Below are positions 10,489 through 22,029 of a stretch of DNA of 64,000 nucleotides, one piece after another. The DNA lies in contig VMSX01000030.1 of the NCBI GenBank assembly GCA_013791905.1, positions 166,741 to 230,740 of the forward strand. The letters are read 5' to 3'. The position numbers and the translations under genes are program-made. Position 1 is the first letter of the stretch. Every line of letters starts with the position of its first letter. Under the pieces are notes generated by a model. It had not been told where the DNA came from. It saw nothing but the letters and a program-made list of their open reading frames with translations, and ran no database searches. The DNA is from Rhodocyclaceae bacterium. Lineage in GTDB: Bacteria > Pseudomonadota > Gammaproteobacteria > Burkholderiales > Rhodocyclaceae.

Positions 10489-11118
10489 GTGAGCTGGTCA
10501 ACGAAGCAGCAAAAAAAGAGCAAGGTGTGGATGCAGCAGCACGTCAACGACCCCTATGTCCAGCAGGCCAAGAAGGAAGGCTGGCGCTCGCGGGCGGTGT
10601 TCAAGCTCCAAGAGATCGACGAAAAGGACCATCTGTTGAAGCCCGGCATGACGGTCGTTGATCTGGGCGCAACGCCGGGTAGCTGGAGTCAGTACGCCGT
10701 CAAGCGCATCCAGCCAGGTGGGCGCATGATTGCGCTTGACCTGCTTGAAATGGATCCGTTGGCAGGCGTGGATTTCATCCAGGGCGACTTTCGCGAGGAA
10801 AGCGTGCTGGAACAGCTAAAGTCGGCGCTGGCAGGACGGCAAGTTGACCTTGTTTTGTCGGACATGGCACCCAATATGACGGGTATCGCGGCAACCGATG
10901 GCGCGCAAGTTATGCTGCTGGCCGAATTGACGCTGGATTTTGCGCGTGATCACCTGAAACCTGGCGGCGCCTTGCTGGTCAAAGTATTTCAGGGTGCGGG
11001 GTTCATGGAATTGCGCAAGGCCTTGCGGGAAGGTTTCGCAACCCTGACGACCCGCAAACCGGCGGCGTCAAAGGATCGTAGTGCGGAATTGTATTTGCTG
11101 GCCAAGCAGAAAAAGTAG
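10489..11118 (+). CDS. rlmE: 23S rRNA (uridine-2'-O-)-methyltransferase
   Basis: RlmE (FtsJ/RrmJ) methylates the ribose 2'-OH of U2552 in 23S rRNA using SAM. The 209-residue protein has [14 protein letters not shown] (catalytic lysine region), the SAM site [29 protein letters not shown] with the catalytic aspartate, and [14 protein letters not shown]. The start is GTG 10489, next to the divergent yhbY start. ftsH follows 105 bp downstream in the usual order. A copy of the dispersed repeat is inside the gene at 10818-10840, reading LKSALAGRQ. Confidence 0.97.
   Translation: MSWSTKQQKKSKVWMQQHVNDPYVQQAKKEGWRSRAVFKLQEIDEKDHLLKPGMTVVDLGATPGSWSQYAVKRIQPGGRMIALDLLEMDPLAGVDFIQGDFREESVLEQLKSALAGRQVDLVLSDMAPNMTGIAATDGAQVMLLAELTLDFARDHLKPGGALLVKVFQGAGFMELRKALREGFATLTTRKPAASKDRSAELYLLAKQKK
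10818..10840 (+). repeat. dispersed repeat copy 3 (inside rlmE)
   Basis: A 23-base match to the repeat with one difference (GCAGGACGGC instead of GCGGGACGGC). Here it is read in a different codon phase from the K-V-G-A-G copies, as K-S-A-L-A-G-R. Confidence 0.75.
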
Positions 11119-11141
11119 TTTGCTCCAAGGGTGGTTGTGAT

Positions 11142-11170
11142 TTGCGACCTAAGTAGAAGCACCATAGAAT
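11142..11170 (+). promoter_or_regulatory. predicted sigma70-type promoter for ftsH
   Basis: TTGCGA (11142-11147) and TAGAAT (11165-11170) are separated by 17 bp in the rlmE-ftsH gap. This gives a leader of roughly 45 nt before the TTG start of ftsH. Prediction from consensus only. Confidence 0.45.
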
Positions 11171-11223
11171 GAGCACCTGGTTACCCCGTCCGGGGCGAGG
11201 TATAAAGTGAGTGAGGTATCGGT

Positions 11224-13122
<1,899 letters not shown>

Positions 13123-13134
13123 TTAGATAGTCTG

Positions 13135-14307
13135 TTACGCCACTCCCGCTGCGTTCCAGTAGGGGGTGGCGATGCCGCTGCCCAGGTCTGCCTCGATCAG
13201 GCGGCGGCGCACTTCCAGCAGTTTCTCGATCAGCGCCGGCTCGGCCTTTTCATAGGCGGTCGCGTCGGGAACGCGTTTGACGACCACTCCCAGCAGTTCC
13301 GTGATCGCATTGCCAATCGAATTCTGGCTGATGGTGACAATCAGACGGCCCTCGTCGTTGCGGTAGATCAGTTGCTTGAAAGCAGGCTGCCAGCGAATCG
13401 AATTGGCATATTTGGCATCGGTGATGCAACGGTCGCGCACCATCTTCGCGGTCTTCAGGAAGTCGTTGTTGAACAGCAGCCTGGCCTCGACCAGTTCGGG
13501 GAAGTAGACGTTTTGTGGCAACGGTGCATTGCGCGTCGACACTTGGGTAAAGAAGGTGCGGTAGAAATCGATGAAGCCTTTCAGGATGGTGTCGTATTCC
13601 TGCCAGAAACGGACTTCCTTGAGTGCTGCGCCACCGCCGACGATTTCCCAACTGGGCAAGCCGTGCGGATAACCAGTGAGGGCGAGACGGCAGGTGCCGG
13701 ATTCGCTGGGCTTGAGAATCCGCAAGTCCAGTTCGTCGAAAAATGCCCGGTGGGTTTCCCGCAAATAAGCCTGAAACAGTGAATGCTGGCCACCGTCGGT
13801 TAGGTTCGGATTGTCGGGATCGGCCAGCGGTGCGGCACGCATCGCAGCCTGGTCGAACACCATGAAGTGGTTGTGCAGCATGCGGATGCTGGGCACGCCG
13901 GGCGAGGTGAGCGGCCAGGTGGCATCGAGGCTGGCTTCGCCTGCCAGCACCAGGGCTGCAGCGGGATCGGGATAGCGTTCCAGCATGAACTCGATGATGA
14001 TCTGGTTCATGCGGTTCCAGACGTTCTTCGTCGCGTCCGGCACTTGCGTGCGCCGCACCGGCCGGCCGAGCGGATCGAGAATGCTCCGCGCGGTGTTGTA
14101 GATGATCGAGCAATCGAACTCGTTGCTGTGGCCCAGCGCCTTGCGGTACAGCAGCAGGCCTTCGGGGTTCTGCAACAGGCCGTTGTTCTGTGCAAGGTCT
14201 TCCAGGTTTTCCGTACTGTTGAAAAACTCGTTGCGGGTCATGCCCTCCGGTACTTCGAGGGGGATCGGCCGGAACGGGGTAACAATTTCTCTGGGGCCAG
14301 ATGTCAT
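13135..14307 (-). CDS. protein of unknown function at the end of the glucan operon
   Basis: A 390-residue protein I do not recognise. No signal peptide or membrane segment is visible. It is mixed alpha/beta in character with conserved-looking blocks (IRMLHNHFMVFD near residue 140, RLALTGYPHGLPSWEIVGGG near residue 208, GRLIVTISQNSIGNAITELL near residue 318). The His-x-His of LHNHF is loosely reminiscent of HIT or GalT nucleotidyl enzymes, but the pattern is too weak to assign. It is the last gene of the long minus-strand unit, 37 bp after clcA, with AAGG upstream of ATG 14307. It is convergent with ftsH. The reading frame is solid; the function is not. Confidence 0.8.
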   Translation of the reverse strand: MTSGPREIVTPFRPIPLEVPEGMTRNEFFNSTENLEDLAQNNGLLQNPEGLLLYRKALGHSNEFDCSIIYNTARSILDPLGRPVRRTQVPDATKNVWNRMNQIIIEFMLERYPDPAAALVLAGEASLDATWPLTSPGVPSIRMLHNHFMVFDQAAMRAAPLADPDNPNLTDGGQHSLFQAYLRETHRAFFDELDLRILKPSESGTCRLALTGYPHGLPSWEIVGGGAALKEVRFWQEYDTILKGFIDFYRTFFTQVSTRNAPLPQNVYFPELVEARLLFNNDFLKTAKMVRDRCITDAKYANSIRWQPAFKQLIYRNDEGRLIVTISQNSIGNAITELLGVVVKRVPDATAYEKAEPALIEKLLEVRRRLIEADLGSGIATPYWNAAGVA

Positions 14308-14344
14308 TGGTTGTGCCTTGAAAAAGTTATTCGGGTAAGCGCAG

Positions 14345-15724
14345 TCAGGGAGCCTTTTTCTCGGGTGTCGGGCCTTTGGCCGGCGGTGGTGGGCTGGCAG
14401 TCAGGAAACGCTCCGCCAGGGTGCGATAGAGCGGACGCGGGCAGACCAGTCGCGAGACGGCGGTGGCGATCAGCGCAGTGGCCATCAGGGGCATCACCAT
14501 GTCGTGGTTGTCGGTCATCTCCATGACGATGACGAAAGCGGTGATGGGCGCTTGCACCACACCGGCAAAGTAAGCGACCATCGCCAGCAGCACCACGGCG
14601 CCGACCGGGGCGTAGGGCATGATCTCGGCGAGATTGAGGCCGAAGCCCGCCCCAACGGCTAGCGAAGGCGCAAAGATGCCGCCTGGAATGCCGCTGGCGT
14701 AGGAGACCAGGGTGGCGAGGAATTTCAGGACGCCATACTCCGCGGGCAACTGCTCGCTGGCTTCGAGGATGTGCCGGGCTTCGGTGTAGCCGGTGCCGTA
14801 AACGGTGCTGCCTGAAATCAGGCCGATCAAGGCCAGGACAAAACCACATGCTGCGGCGAACGCCACCGGATGCGCGCGGGCCAGTTCGCCTGGGCGTCCG
14901 GGCAGGCCGCGAGACATGGCGATGAGCAGGCGGGCGAACAATCCTCCGAGTAGTCCACAGGCGCCGCCGCACAGCACTACGGCGATCCAGGCTTGGTCAA
15001 ACGGCAGGGATGCGGAGGTTTGGCCGAAGTAGGGGTGATTGCCGAGGATGGCCATGGAGGTGATGCCGGCCAGGATAACGCCAGTGAGGATGGTGCCGTT
15101 GGTGCGGTGCTGAAACGAGGACCGGCTCATTTCCTCTATGGCAAAGACGATGCCGGCCAGCGGCGTGTTGAAGGCGGCGGCGACTCCGGCTGCACCGCCA
15201 GCGAGGATCAGCCCATTAGCCGATTGCACCCGCGAGAAGCGCACCAGGCGTCCCAGGGAGTGCATGATGGCGGCGCCGACCTGTACCGTCGGGCCCTCGC
15301 GGCCGACCGAGGCGCCGCAACTCAGCCCCACCAGTGTGAGCATGATCTTGCCGAAGGCGATGCGCAGGGACAGTACCCGGTCGCGGATCTGTGCACTGTC
15401 GAGCGCGGCGATGGTCTGGGGAATGCCGCTGCCCTGCGAGCCAACAAAGTAGCGCCGCGTTACCCAGGTGACTCCGGCCAGACCCAGCGGTGTGATGAGC
15501 AGTGGCAGGTAGGGGGAAAGTCCCAGCAGCAGGCGGTGATAGTGCTCGGCTTTCTCGGCGCCGAGGGCGAACAGCACCGCAGCCAGTCCGACACCGATCG
15601 ATCCACCCCAGAACACCATTCCCCGCAACCACAGCCGCGGCGAGAGAAAGCGGTGGCGGAAGCGCTTCAATGCCGGTGTCTGTAGCGATCGTTTCAGTTT
15701 TTCCAAGCGTGTCGTCATGTCCAT
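14345..15724 (-). CDS. ClC-family chloride channel/transporter
   Basis: A 459-residue polytopic membrane protein of the ClC family. It shows the three chloride-binding signatures: GSQGSGIPQ (about residue 96), GREGPTVQVGA with the gating glutamate (about residue 140), and GIPGGIFAPSLAVGAGFG (about residue 345). There is no C-terminal CBS domain. ClC proteins carry chloride, often in exchange for protons, and help in acid or osmotic stress. The gene starts 4 bp after the glycoside hydrolase gene ends, so it belongs to the glucan/trehalose unit, which also carries an MscS and a CmpX-like gene. Channel versus exchanger cannot be settled by eye. Confidence 0.93.
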   Translation of the reverse strand: MDMTTRLEKLKRSLQTPALKRFRHRFLSPRLWLRGMVFWGGSIGVGLAAVLFALGAEKAEHYHRLLLGLSPYLPLLITPLGLAGVTWVTRRYFVGSQGSGIPQTIAALDSAQIRDRVLSLRIAFGKIMLTLVGLSCGASVGREGPTVQVGAAIMHSLGRLVRFSRVQSANGLILAGGAAGVAAAFNTPLAGIVFAIEEMSRSSFQHRTNGTILTGVILAGITSMAILGNHPYFGQTSASLPFDQAWIAVVLCGGACGLLGGLFARLLIAMSRGLPGRPGELARAHPVAFAAACGFVLALIGLISGSTVYGTGYTEARHILEASEQLPAEYGVLKFLATLVSYASGIPGGIFAPSLAVGAGFGLNLAEIMPYAPVGAVVLLAMVAYFAGVVQAPITAFVIVMEMTDNHDMVMPLMATALIATAVSRLVCPRPLYRTLAERFLTASPPPPAKGPTPEKKAP

Positions 15725-15727
15725 TCG

Positions 15728-16894
15728 TCAAAAAACCTTCTTTTCCAATCCGGCACGGGCCAGCAGAAAAACTGCGGCATTCCAAGTCTGTCCGGCCATG
15801 CCATCGTGCGTGCCGCGCTCACCGTTAAACCATTCGGTAAACCGCCAGTCGCCGGCGGCGTTGGCCTGGGCCAGGCGTTCGAGTTCGCTGGCCGCAAGGG
15901 CTTTTCTCCCCGCCGCTGCCAATGCCAACACCCAGAACCCCCCGATCATCGGCCACACGCCACCGTTATGATAACGGTGCGGCAGGTTCTGACGGTGCCG
16001 CTCCATGTAGGGGCGCCACTGACGGCTGTCCGGTTGGATCGGGGTCAGTACGGATAGACCGGGATGGGTGGTAGGCTGTGCGGCGATGGTGTTCAGTATT
16101 CGCCGCTGGCGGTGGTCGTCGCTCAGGCCCATCAAGATGGCGAGCAGATTGCCCAGCACGTCCCCTTCCTCGCCCCAGAAGGAAAGATTGGCGAAACTCA
16201 GGTAAAGCTCACGGTTGGCGGTGCGGCGGCTTGCGTAATGGATCAGCAGACGCAGCCGCCGATAGTCCGGCAAGTGGCTGCCGGGCAGGAACAACCAGTT
16301 GGCATGTTGTTTGGTTAGCGTGAAACCCGGCAGGCGATAGAGCTTTTTCACGTAAAGCCAGAGGGCGTTGGTGTACAGCACGAAGCCCGAACGCGGCATG
16401 ATGTCGGCCCAGTCGCTGGCTTCGTTCTGTTGCAGCAGGTGGATCAGCGGGTGTTCCTGGCAGGCCAACCAGGCCAAAGCGCGCCGGACACGCGCGCGAT
16501 GACGATATGCGGAATTGCCACCGGTCGCCTGATCGACCAGTTTGATGGCAATCAGCCACCAGAGCGTGGCATCGATGCAGCCGAGGTACCAGAAGTCGCC
16601 ACGTTCCGCAGCGGGCTCGACAAACTTGGGGATCTGGCCATTGGCGGCCTGGTGCGTCGCCAAGGAAACCAGCGTGCGCCGGGCGCCGCGGATCAGCACC
16701 GGATCGCCGCTACGCGCGGCGGCAATGGCGCACAGCGCACCGTCCCGACCAAACACCCGGTCGTAGCCGCGCGCCACGGCCTTTTCGCTTGACCGCGCTG
16801 CCAGAAAGCCATGGGGGCCGAGGTTTTCGTGGAGCAGGGCAAGGGAGCGTCGCGTACATTCCTCGATCAGCGCAGCGCCCGCCGTCGCCATCAT
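15728..16894 (-). CDS. (alpha/alpha)6-barrel glycoside hydrolase, GH100/GH133/GH15-like
   Basis: A 388-residue cytoplasmic protein with blocks typical of (alpha/alpha)6 glucosidases and neutral invertases: YDRVFGRDGALCAIAAARSG (residues 43-62), FWYLGCIDATLWWLIAIKL (about 100), SDWADIMPRSGFVLYTNALW (about 160), YHNGGVWPMIGGFWVLALA (about 315) and HDGMAGQTWNAAVFLLARA near the C-terminus. The acidic residues in GRDGA and CIDATLWW are candidate substrate or catalytic contacts by analogy. It overlaps the malQ-treY stop by 4 bp (ATGA), so it is co-translated. In this setting it probably trims glucans, perhaps as an alpha-1,6-glucosidase, but invertase-like activity is also possible. Confidence 0.75.
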   Translation of the reverse strand: MMATAGAALIEECTRRSLALLHENLGPHGFLAARSSEKAVARGYDRVFGRDGALCAIAAARSGDPVLIRGARRTLVSLATHQAANGQIPKFVEPAAERGDFWYLGCIDATLWWLIAIKLVDQATGGNSAYRHRARVRRALAWLACQEHPLIHLLQQNEASDWADIMPRSGFVLYTNALWLYVKKLYRLPGFTLTKQHANWLFLPGSHLPDYRRLRLLIHYASRRTANRELYLSFANLSFWGEEGDVLGNLLAILMGLSDDHRQRRILNTIAAQPTTHPGLSVLTPIQPDSRQWRPYMERHRQNLPHRYHNGGVWPMIGGFWVLALAAAGRKALAASELERLAQANAAGDWRFTEWFNGERGTHDGMAGQTWNAAVFLLARAGLEKKVF

Positions 16895-19800
16895 GCATGG
16901 TTCTCCGCCACCAGCAGGGCCACCGGAAAACAGTTCAGCAGCTGACCCAATGCCAGATTGCGGGATGCCGGGTGGTGTTCGCCTGTCAGGGCATTATCCC
17001 ATTCGAGTTCGGCGAGATCATCCGGCAGTTCGATAGCCGTGTCGCCCCAAACCTCTGCCCCGAGGGGCAGGGCATGATGGTCACCCAGCAGTCGGGCCGG
17101 CAGGCGCGGCACGAGCGCAATCAGAGTGCGCCCGGCGTGGCGTCGGGCGAAGGCACAGGCATGCATAGCCCCCGCACCACTTACCGTCAGGGGCAGATAG
17201 TCACCGTCACGGAATACTTCCGGCCAGCGTGCACGCAGGGACAGGCTCTGCCAGTGGGTGTACAGCTTGATGCGACCATCCGCCATGTTTGTCACCAGCG
17301 GCTGCAGGCGTTGCGGCCACTGCGCGGGTGGCGCGTCGACCAGTGCCTTCACCTCGGCAAGCAATTCATTGCGACGGACGAAGTCGATCGGCCGGCGGTT
17401 ATCCGGGTCGACCAGGTTGAACTGCCATAGCTCGCAGCCTTGATAAATGTCCGGCACGCCAGGCGAGACGAGTTTGACCAGAGCCTGGGCGAGGCTGTTG
17501 ATCAGCCCGTGGCGGGCGATGGGTTGCGCAATGGGCACGAAGTCGGCCAGAAACAGGTTCTTCTCGCCGGGCGCCAACAGCGCCTGGACGAAGCTGCTCA
17601 TGGCGGCCTCGTACTCCGTATTCACATTAACCCAGCTGCTGTGCTCCTTGCCCTCGCGCAGGGCCTTGATCATGTAGGCCTCGATGCGCGCGCGGTAGTC
17701 GGCCAGCGCCGCCTCGTCGGGCAGCATGAGCGGCCAGGTACCAAGGAGGGTCTGGTACAGCAGATACTCGTCATTGCGGGAGGGCGCTTCGACGCCATCG
17801 ACGACGCGCTTGCGGCTGCGGCTCCAGCGGCTCCAGCGGCGCAACATCAGTTTCCACGCCGCAGGCATCTCGGAAAGAACGTTGATGCGGGCGCGGACAT
17901 CCTCGGAGCGTTTGCTGTCATGCGTGGAGGTGGCCAGCAGGTTGTGTGGCCAGCGCGCGGCGCGCGCGCGCGTGGCGGCGTGAAAGGCTGCCACAGAAAT
18001 GCCGAAGCGCCGCGGCTCGCCGCCGACATCGTTCAGCGAGGTCAGGCGGTGGTAGCGATAGAAAGCAGTGTCCTCCACGCCCTTGGCCATCACCGGGGAG
18101 GAAAACTGCTGGAATTTCATGGCGAAGGCCTGCACCCGCTCGCGGAACGAGGCGCTGCGGCCACGGGCGATGTCGGTGGTCAGTACATCCTGCAGGAAGT
18201 CATGGATGCCGGTATCGGCGGCCGGACTGCGCTTCTTGGCGACGGCCACGGCCCAGGCAATGTGGCGGCGGTCGTCGGCGGAAAGCTGACCGTGAGCGAC
18301 ATAACTGCGATAGACAGGGAAACAGGCCACCACTTCCACCAGGGCATCGCGCAGCCCGTTGAGGGTGAAGTCGCAGGTGTCGCGACTGGCGGTGGCGATC
18401 CGCGCCAGACGCGTCGCCAGCACATTCAGCTCGCTGGACAATGCTGTGCGCATGATCAGCTTCTTGGCTTCGTAGGCGAGCGTATCGAAGTCGTCTGCCG
18501 CGCCGCTGAAGTCGTGGTAGATGCGGGTCATGCGCCGTTCGGCGGCAGTATCGACGAACAGGTTGTTGGCCAGGTTGGCAAAGCGGTAGCCGGTGGCGCC
18601 GTGGATGGGCCAGTCGTCGGGCAGGCGTTCGTGCTCGGCGAGGATCTTTTCGATGACAAGATAGAGCGGGAGCGGATCGTCCGCGGCGAGCGGTTTGCCA
18701 CCGGCAACTTCCTGCAGGCGCCGGAAGTAGCGGCCCGGATCGTAGAGCCCGTCGGGATGGTCGATGCGCAGTCCCTCGATCTTGCCCTGGGCCAGCAGAT
18801 CGAGGACGAAACGGTGGGTGGCTTCGAATACCGCCGGTTCGTCCATGCGCAGGGCGGCCAGGTCGTTGATGTCGAAAAAACGCCGGTAGTTGATCTCGTC
18901 GGAGGCGACGCGCCAGAAGGCGAGGCGGTAACCTTGCTGTTGAATCAATTCGTGCAGCAGGTCGAAGCTGGATTCGTTGCCGGGCTGGCCGTTGAATTCC
19001 GTCAGATTTTCGGTGATGTGATGGGCAATGTCGGCACAGGACTCGCTCAACGCTGCGAGGTGACGTTTGTGCACCTCCTTGTCGCGCTGGCGTTCGCCCA
19101 TGCGCGCCGCGTTCGTGTCGGTGCGTGCCGGCAGGTGGCCGAAGGCGGTGAGCAGGGTCTGCAATTCGATGTAGCGCTCGTCATTTTCGCCGAGGGTGAT
19201 GGCCAGATGTTCGCTGTGGTGGCCGACGATATGTGGATAGCTGGCCGGGTCCACCGGCAGCCGGTGCTGATAATAGAAAATGCTGAATTCACCGTGTGCG
19301 GCGTCATATTCCAGACGGAATTCGCCACGGTTGAGCACGGTGCCGTAATGGTCACCCAGCAGGGGCAGCAGTACTTTGCCCCTGAGGATCGGGTTGAGCG
19401 GCTCCCAGTCAATGTCGAAGAAGTTGCCCCAGGCAGAAGCCGGACCATTCTCCAGCACGTCCAGCCACCACGCGTTGTCAGCGCCCATGATGCCCATGTG
19501 ATTGGGCACGACGTCGAGGATTTGACCCAGATCATGGGCCTTGAGCGCTGCGACGAAATTATCGTAGTCCTGTGGCGAGCCGATTTCGGGGTTGAGGGCA
19601 GCATGGTCAACGATGTCGTAGCCGTGGCCACTGCCCGCGCGTGCCTTGAGATAGGGCGAGGCGTAGCAGTGGCTGACGCCCAGGTCGGCGAGATAGGGCG
19701 CGAGTGTCGTCGCCTGGGCGAAGGTAAACTCGTTATTGAACTGGAGCCGGTAGGTGGCGCGCGGGATGACGGCCAGCCGGGGTGCCGGCGGTTCTTCGTC

Positions 19801-22029
19801 GTGGGGCGCTACCGCGCTACCACGCTCACGGCGTAGTGCCTCGCCTACCGTGGTGAAGCGGCTGTCGTTCCGCCAATCTTCGAGATCCAGGGGCAGACGC
19901 CGCCGCCAGTTGGCATGCTGGTCGTCGCGGCTACCAGGCAGGTTGGTCTGCTCGACGATGCCGAGGATGTCCTCGGGTTGCACTAACAGAAGCTGCGCCG
20001 GCGTCCGCGCCAGATAGGTGTGGATGGCGACCACGAAGGGCAGTGTAATGTCGGGCATGGAAACCGGATGGACGCCCACGCCCGCCGGCAGCAGACCCTC
20101 ACGCTCCAGCGCCATCAGGAAGCGGGCGCGATCCTGGGCACGTTCCATCACGCGCTGGTCACGCTGTTCCGTAGAGGGAAACAGTTGCAGGCTGGCGCGG
20201 GTATCGAGGTCGTCGCCCTTCCAGAAGCCGCGCAAAGTTGGCAGATCGTGGGTACTGACGGCCACCAACGCCTGCTGCGGATAATCGGCTGGCGGCTTGA
20301 AGCTGCCATCGGTTGTACGTTCGAACAGGAAGGGCCGATAGGAAAGAATTCCGGTCTCGATCAGGCGGGTTCTGAAGCCCGCTGGCACTGTGCCCAAATC
20401 TTCGCCGATCACCAGGCAGTGGTTGCGCTGGCTCTCCAGCGCGAGGATGCCGAGCAGGTCATCGAGTGGGTAGGCGACGTAGGTGCCCTGTTCCGGCGAC
20501 AGCCCGGCGGGTACCCAGAATACGCGGGTGAGCGCCATGGCGTGATCGATGCGCAGTGCGCCGCAGTGACGCATATTGGCGCGCATCACGGCGATGAAGG
20601 GGGCGTAGGCTGCTTCACGCAAATGATGTGGCACGAAGGGCGGCAGTCCCCAGTCCTGGCCGAAGGGATTGACGTCATCGGGTGGCGCACCGGCGTAAGC
20701 GCCCGCAGCAAAGGCATTCTGCCAAGACCAGGCTTCAGAGCCACCCGGATGCATCCCCAGCGCCATGTCCTGATAGAGGCCCACCCCCAGGCCGTGGCGC
20801 CAGGATTGCAGACCTACTGTGGCAAGCTGCTCGTCGGCCAGCCACTGCAGCCAGGCGAAGAATTCGACGGCAGCGGCATGTTCAGTCGCGAACGCCGCCA
20901 CCGCGGGGGCCTCGGGCTGTCGATATTCCTCCGGCCAGGCCGGCCAGCCCCAGACACCCGGATTTTCGCGCCGAAAGTGCGCTTGCAGGGCCTCGAAGCG
21001 CGCGTGGCGTTCCAGGGCTTCGCCACCTTCCTCGCGAAACCGTCGGAAGGCACGCGCGCGATCGCTGTCGTTAACGAGGTGGTGATCGCGAAAATGGTGA
21101 TGGAGCAGGGCGAGTACCTCGCGCTTGGCGCCCGCTACCTCCGGATAGCTAACCAGTTCGCTGGCACGCAACCGTCGCAGCCGCGCCTGAAAACGCTCGG
21201 AGGCGACCAGATCGCGCGCCGTGCCGCACTCGGAAAATTCCGGCACGGCCTCCACATCAAGGTAAAGAAAGTTGACGAAGCAGCGGTTCGATGGGCTGTA
21301 GGGGCTGATCCGCCCGGGGTCGTCGGGGAAGAGGGCATGCAGGGGATTGACGCCGACCACGCCGCCGCCACTCTCTGCCGTCAGGTCCACCAGCGTGCGC
21401 AGATCGCCGAAATCGCCGATGCCCCAGTTGCGTTGCGAGCGCAGTCCGTAGAGTTGCACCGACGGGCCCCAAGCGCGGTTTTCACCCGATATGGCTGCGG
21501 GCTGGTAGCAAGTTCGCGGCGCGATGATGAGCGTCATGGCCGCCTGCGGCTGGACCTCATGTCCTGGTTGTTCGACTTCAACGCGATAGTAACCGGGCGT
21601 AGTGAATGGCGGCAGCTTCAGTTCCATGCGCTGGAACTCGACACCATCCAGACGCTGGTCTTGTATGCGCAGCAGATCGGCGGGAAAGAATTCTTCCGTT
21701 GTCGTCGTGCCGTCCTCTCGCGTCAGTATCCAGCGATACCGTTGCTGTATCAGTGCTGCGGACAATGTGAGCGGAATGGCCGGGGTCGCGTCGACACGCA
21801 ATACCATGACCGGTGGCAGCGGCCGCCGCCATTCACGTTGCTCCATCTCGCGCAGTAACGTGGCCGGGTCGGCTTCAGTCGGAAAGTGCATGGCCGCCAG
21901 CAACGCGCGTCGGGTGGCGTCGGTGGTGGCGTGACGCTTGTTCCAGATGTCGCGATACTCGGTGGCGATGCCGCAGTGGGCGGCGAGTTGCACCAGTGCG
22001 TCTGAACTGCTTCGGGCAGGACGCGTCAT
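16891..22029 (-). CDS. fusion: 4-alpha-glucanotransferase (MalQ) + malto-oligosyltrehalose synthase (TreY)
   Basis: A 1712-residue fusion of two GH77/GH13 enzymes. Residues about 1-740 are MalQ, with SVQLYGLRSQRNWGIGDFGD, the nucleophile block RIDHAMALTRVFWVPAG, CLVIGEDLGTVP and STHDLPTLRGFW. Residues about 750-1712 are TreY: ATYRLQFNNEFTFAQATTL, GSGHGYDIVDH, DVVPNHMGI, nucleophile block GLRIDHPDGLYDPG, LYLVIEKILA and TSTHDSKRSEDVRARI. MalQ lengthens glucan chains by disproportionation; TreY turns the reducing end into an alpha,alpha-1,1 linkage for TreZ. The joint lies near base 19775. Both ends overlap neighbours by ATGA (treZ upstream, glycoside hydrolase downstream). Both halves keep their catalytic triads. 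Confidence 0.95.
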   Translation of the reverse strand: MTRPARSSSDALVQLAAHCGIATEYRDIWNKRHATTDATRRALLAAMHFPTEADPATLLREMEQREWRRPLPPVMVLRVDATPAIPLTLSAALIQQRYRWILTREDGTTTTEEFFPADLLRIQDQRLDGVEFQRMELKLPPFTTPGYYRVEVEQPGHEVQPQAAMTLIIAPRTCYQPAAISGENRAWGPSVQLYGLRSQRNWGIGDFGDLRTLVDLTAESGGGVVGVNPLHALFPDDPGRISPYSPSNRCFVNFLYLDVEAVPEFSECGTARDLVASERFQARLRRLRASELVSYPEVAGAKREVLALLHHHFRDHHLVNDSDRARAFRRFREEGGEALERHARFEALQAHFRRENPGVWGWPAWPEEYRQPEAPAVAAFATEHAAAVEFFAWLQWLADEQLATVGLQSWRHGLGVGLYQDMALGMHPGGSEAWSWQNAFAAGAYAGAPPDDVNPFGQDWGLPPFVPHHLREAAYAPFIAVMRANMRHCGALRIDHAMALTRVFWVPAGLSPEQGTYVAYPLDDLLGILALESQRNHCLVIGEDLGTVPAGFRTRLIETGILSYRPFLFERTTDGSFKPPADYPQQALVAVSTHDLPTLRGFWKGDDLDTRASLQLFPSTEQRDQRVMERAQDRARFLMALEREGLLPAGVGVHPVSMPDITLPFVVAIHTYLARTPAQLLLVQPEDILGIVEQTNLPGSRDDQHANWRRRLPLDLEDWRNDSRFTTVGEALRRERGSAVAPHDEEPPAPRLAVIPRATYRLQFNNEFTFAQATTLAPYLADLGVSHCYASPYLKARAGSGHGYDIVDHAALNPEIGSPQDYDNFVAALKAHDLGQILDVVPNHMGIMGADNAWWLDVLENGPASAWGNFFDIDWEPLNPILRGKVLLPLLGDHYGTVLNRGEFRLEYDAAHGEFSIFYYQHRLPVDPASYPHIVGHHSEHLAITLGENDERYIELQTLLTAFGHLPARTDTNAARMGERQRDKEVHKRHLAALSESCADIAHHITENLTEFNGQPGNESSFDLLHELIQQQGYRLAFWRVASDEINYRRFFDINDLAALRMDEPAVFEATHRFVLDLLAQGKIEGLRIDHPDGLYDPGRYFRRLQEVAGGKPLAADDPLPLYLVIEKILAEHERLPDDWPIHGATGYRFANLANNLFVDTAAERRMTRIYHDFSGAADDFDTLAYEAKKLIMRTALSSELNVLATRLARIATASRDTCDFTLNGLRDALVEVVACFPVYRSYVAHGQLSADDRRHIAWAVAVAKKRSPAADTGIHDFLQDVLTTDIARGRSASFRERVQAFAMKFQQFSSPVMAKGVEDTAFYRYHRLTSLNDVGGEPRRFGISVAAFHAATRARAARWPHNLLATSTHDSKRSEDVRARINVLSEMPAAWKLMLRRWSRWSRSRKRVVDGVEAPSRNDEYLLYQTLLGTWPLMLPDEAALADYRARIEAYMIKALREGKEHSSWVNVNTEYEAAMSSFVQALLAPGEKNLFLADFVPIAQPIARHGLINSLAQALVKLVSPGVPDIYQGCELWQFNLVDPDNRRPIDFVRRNELLAEVKALVDAPPAQWPQRLQPLVTNMADGRIKLYTHWQSLSLRARWPEVFRDGDYLPLTVSGAGAMHACAFARRHAGRTLIALVPRLPARLLGDHHALPLGAEVWGDTAIELPDDLAELEWDNALTGEHHPASRNLALGQLLNCFPVALLVAENHA

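Noticed and set aside
17440-19836. Long plus-strand frame (798 codons) opposite malQ-treY
   Set aside because: It mirrors the GC-rich TreY coding strand; the minus strand has clear catalytic motifs and operon overlaps.
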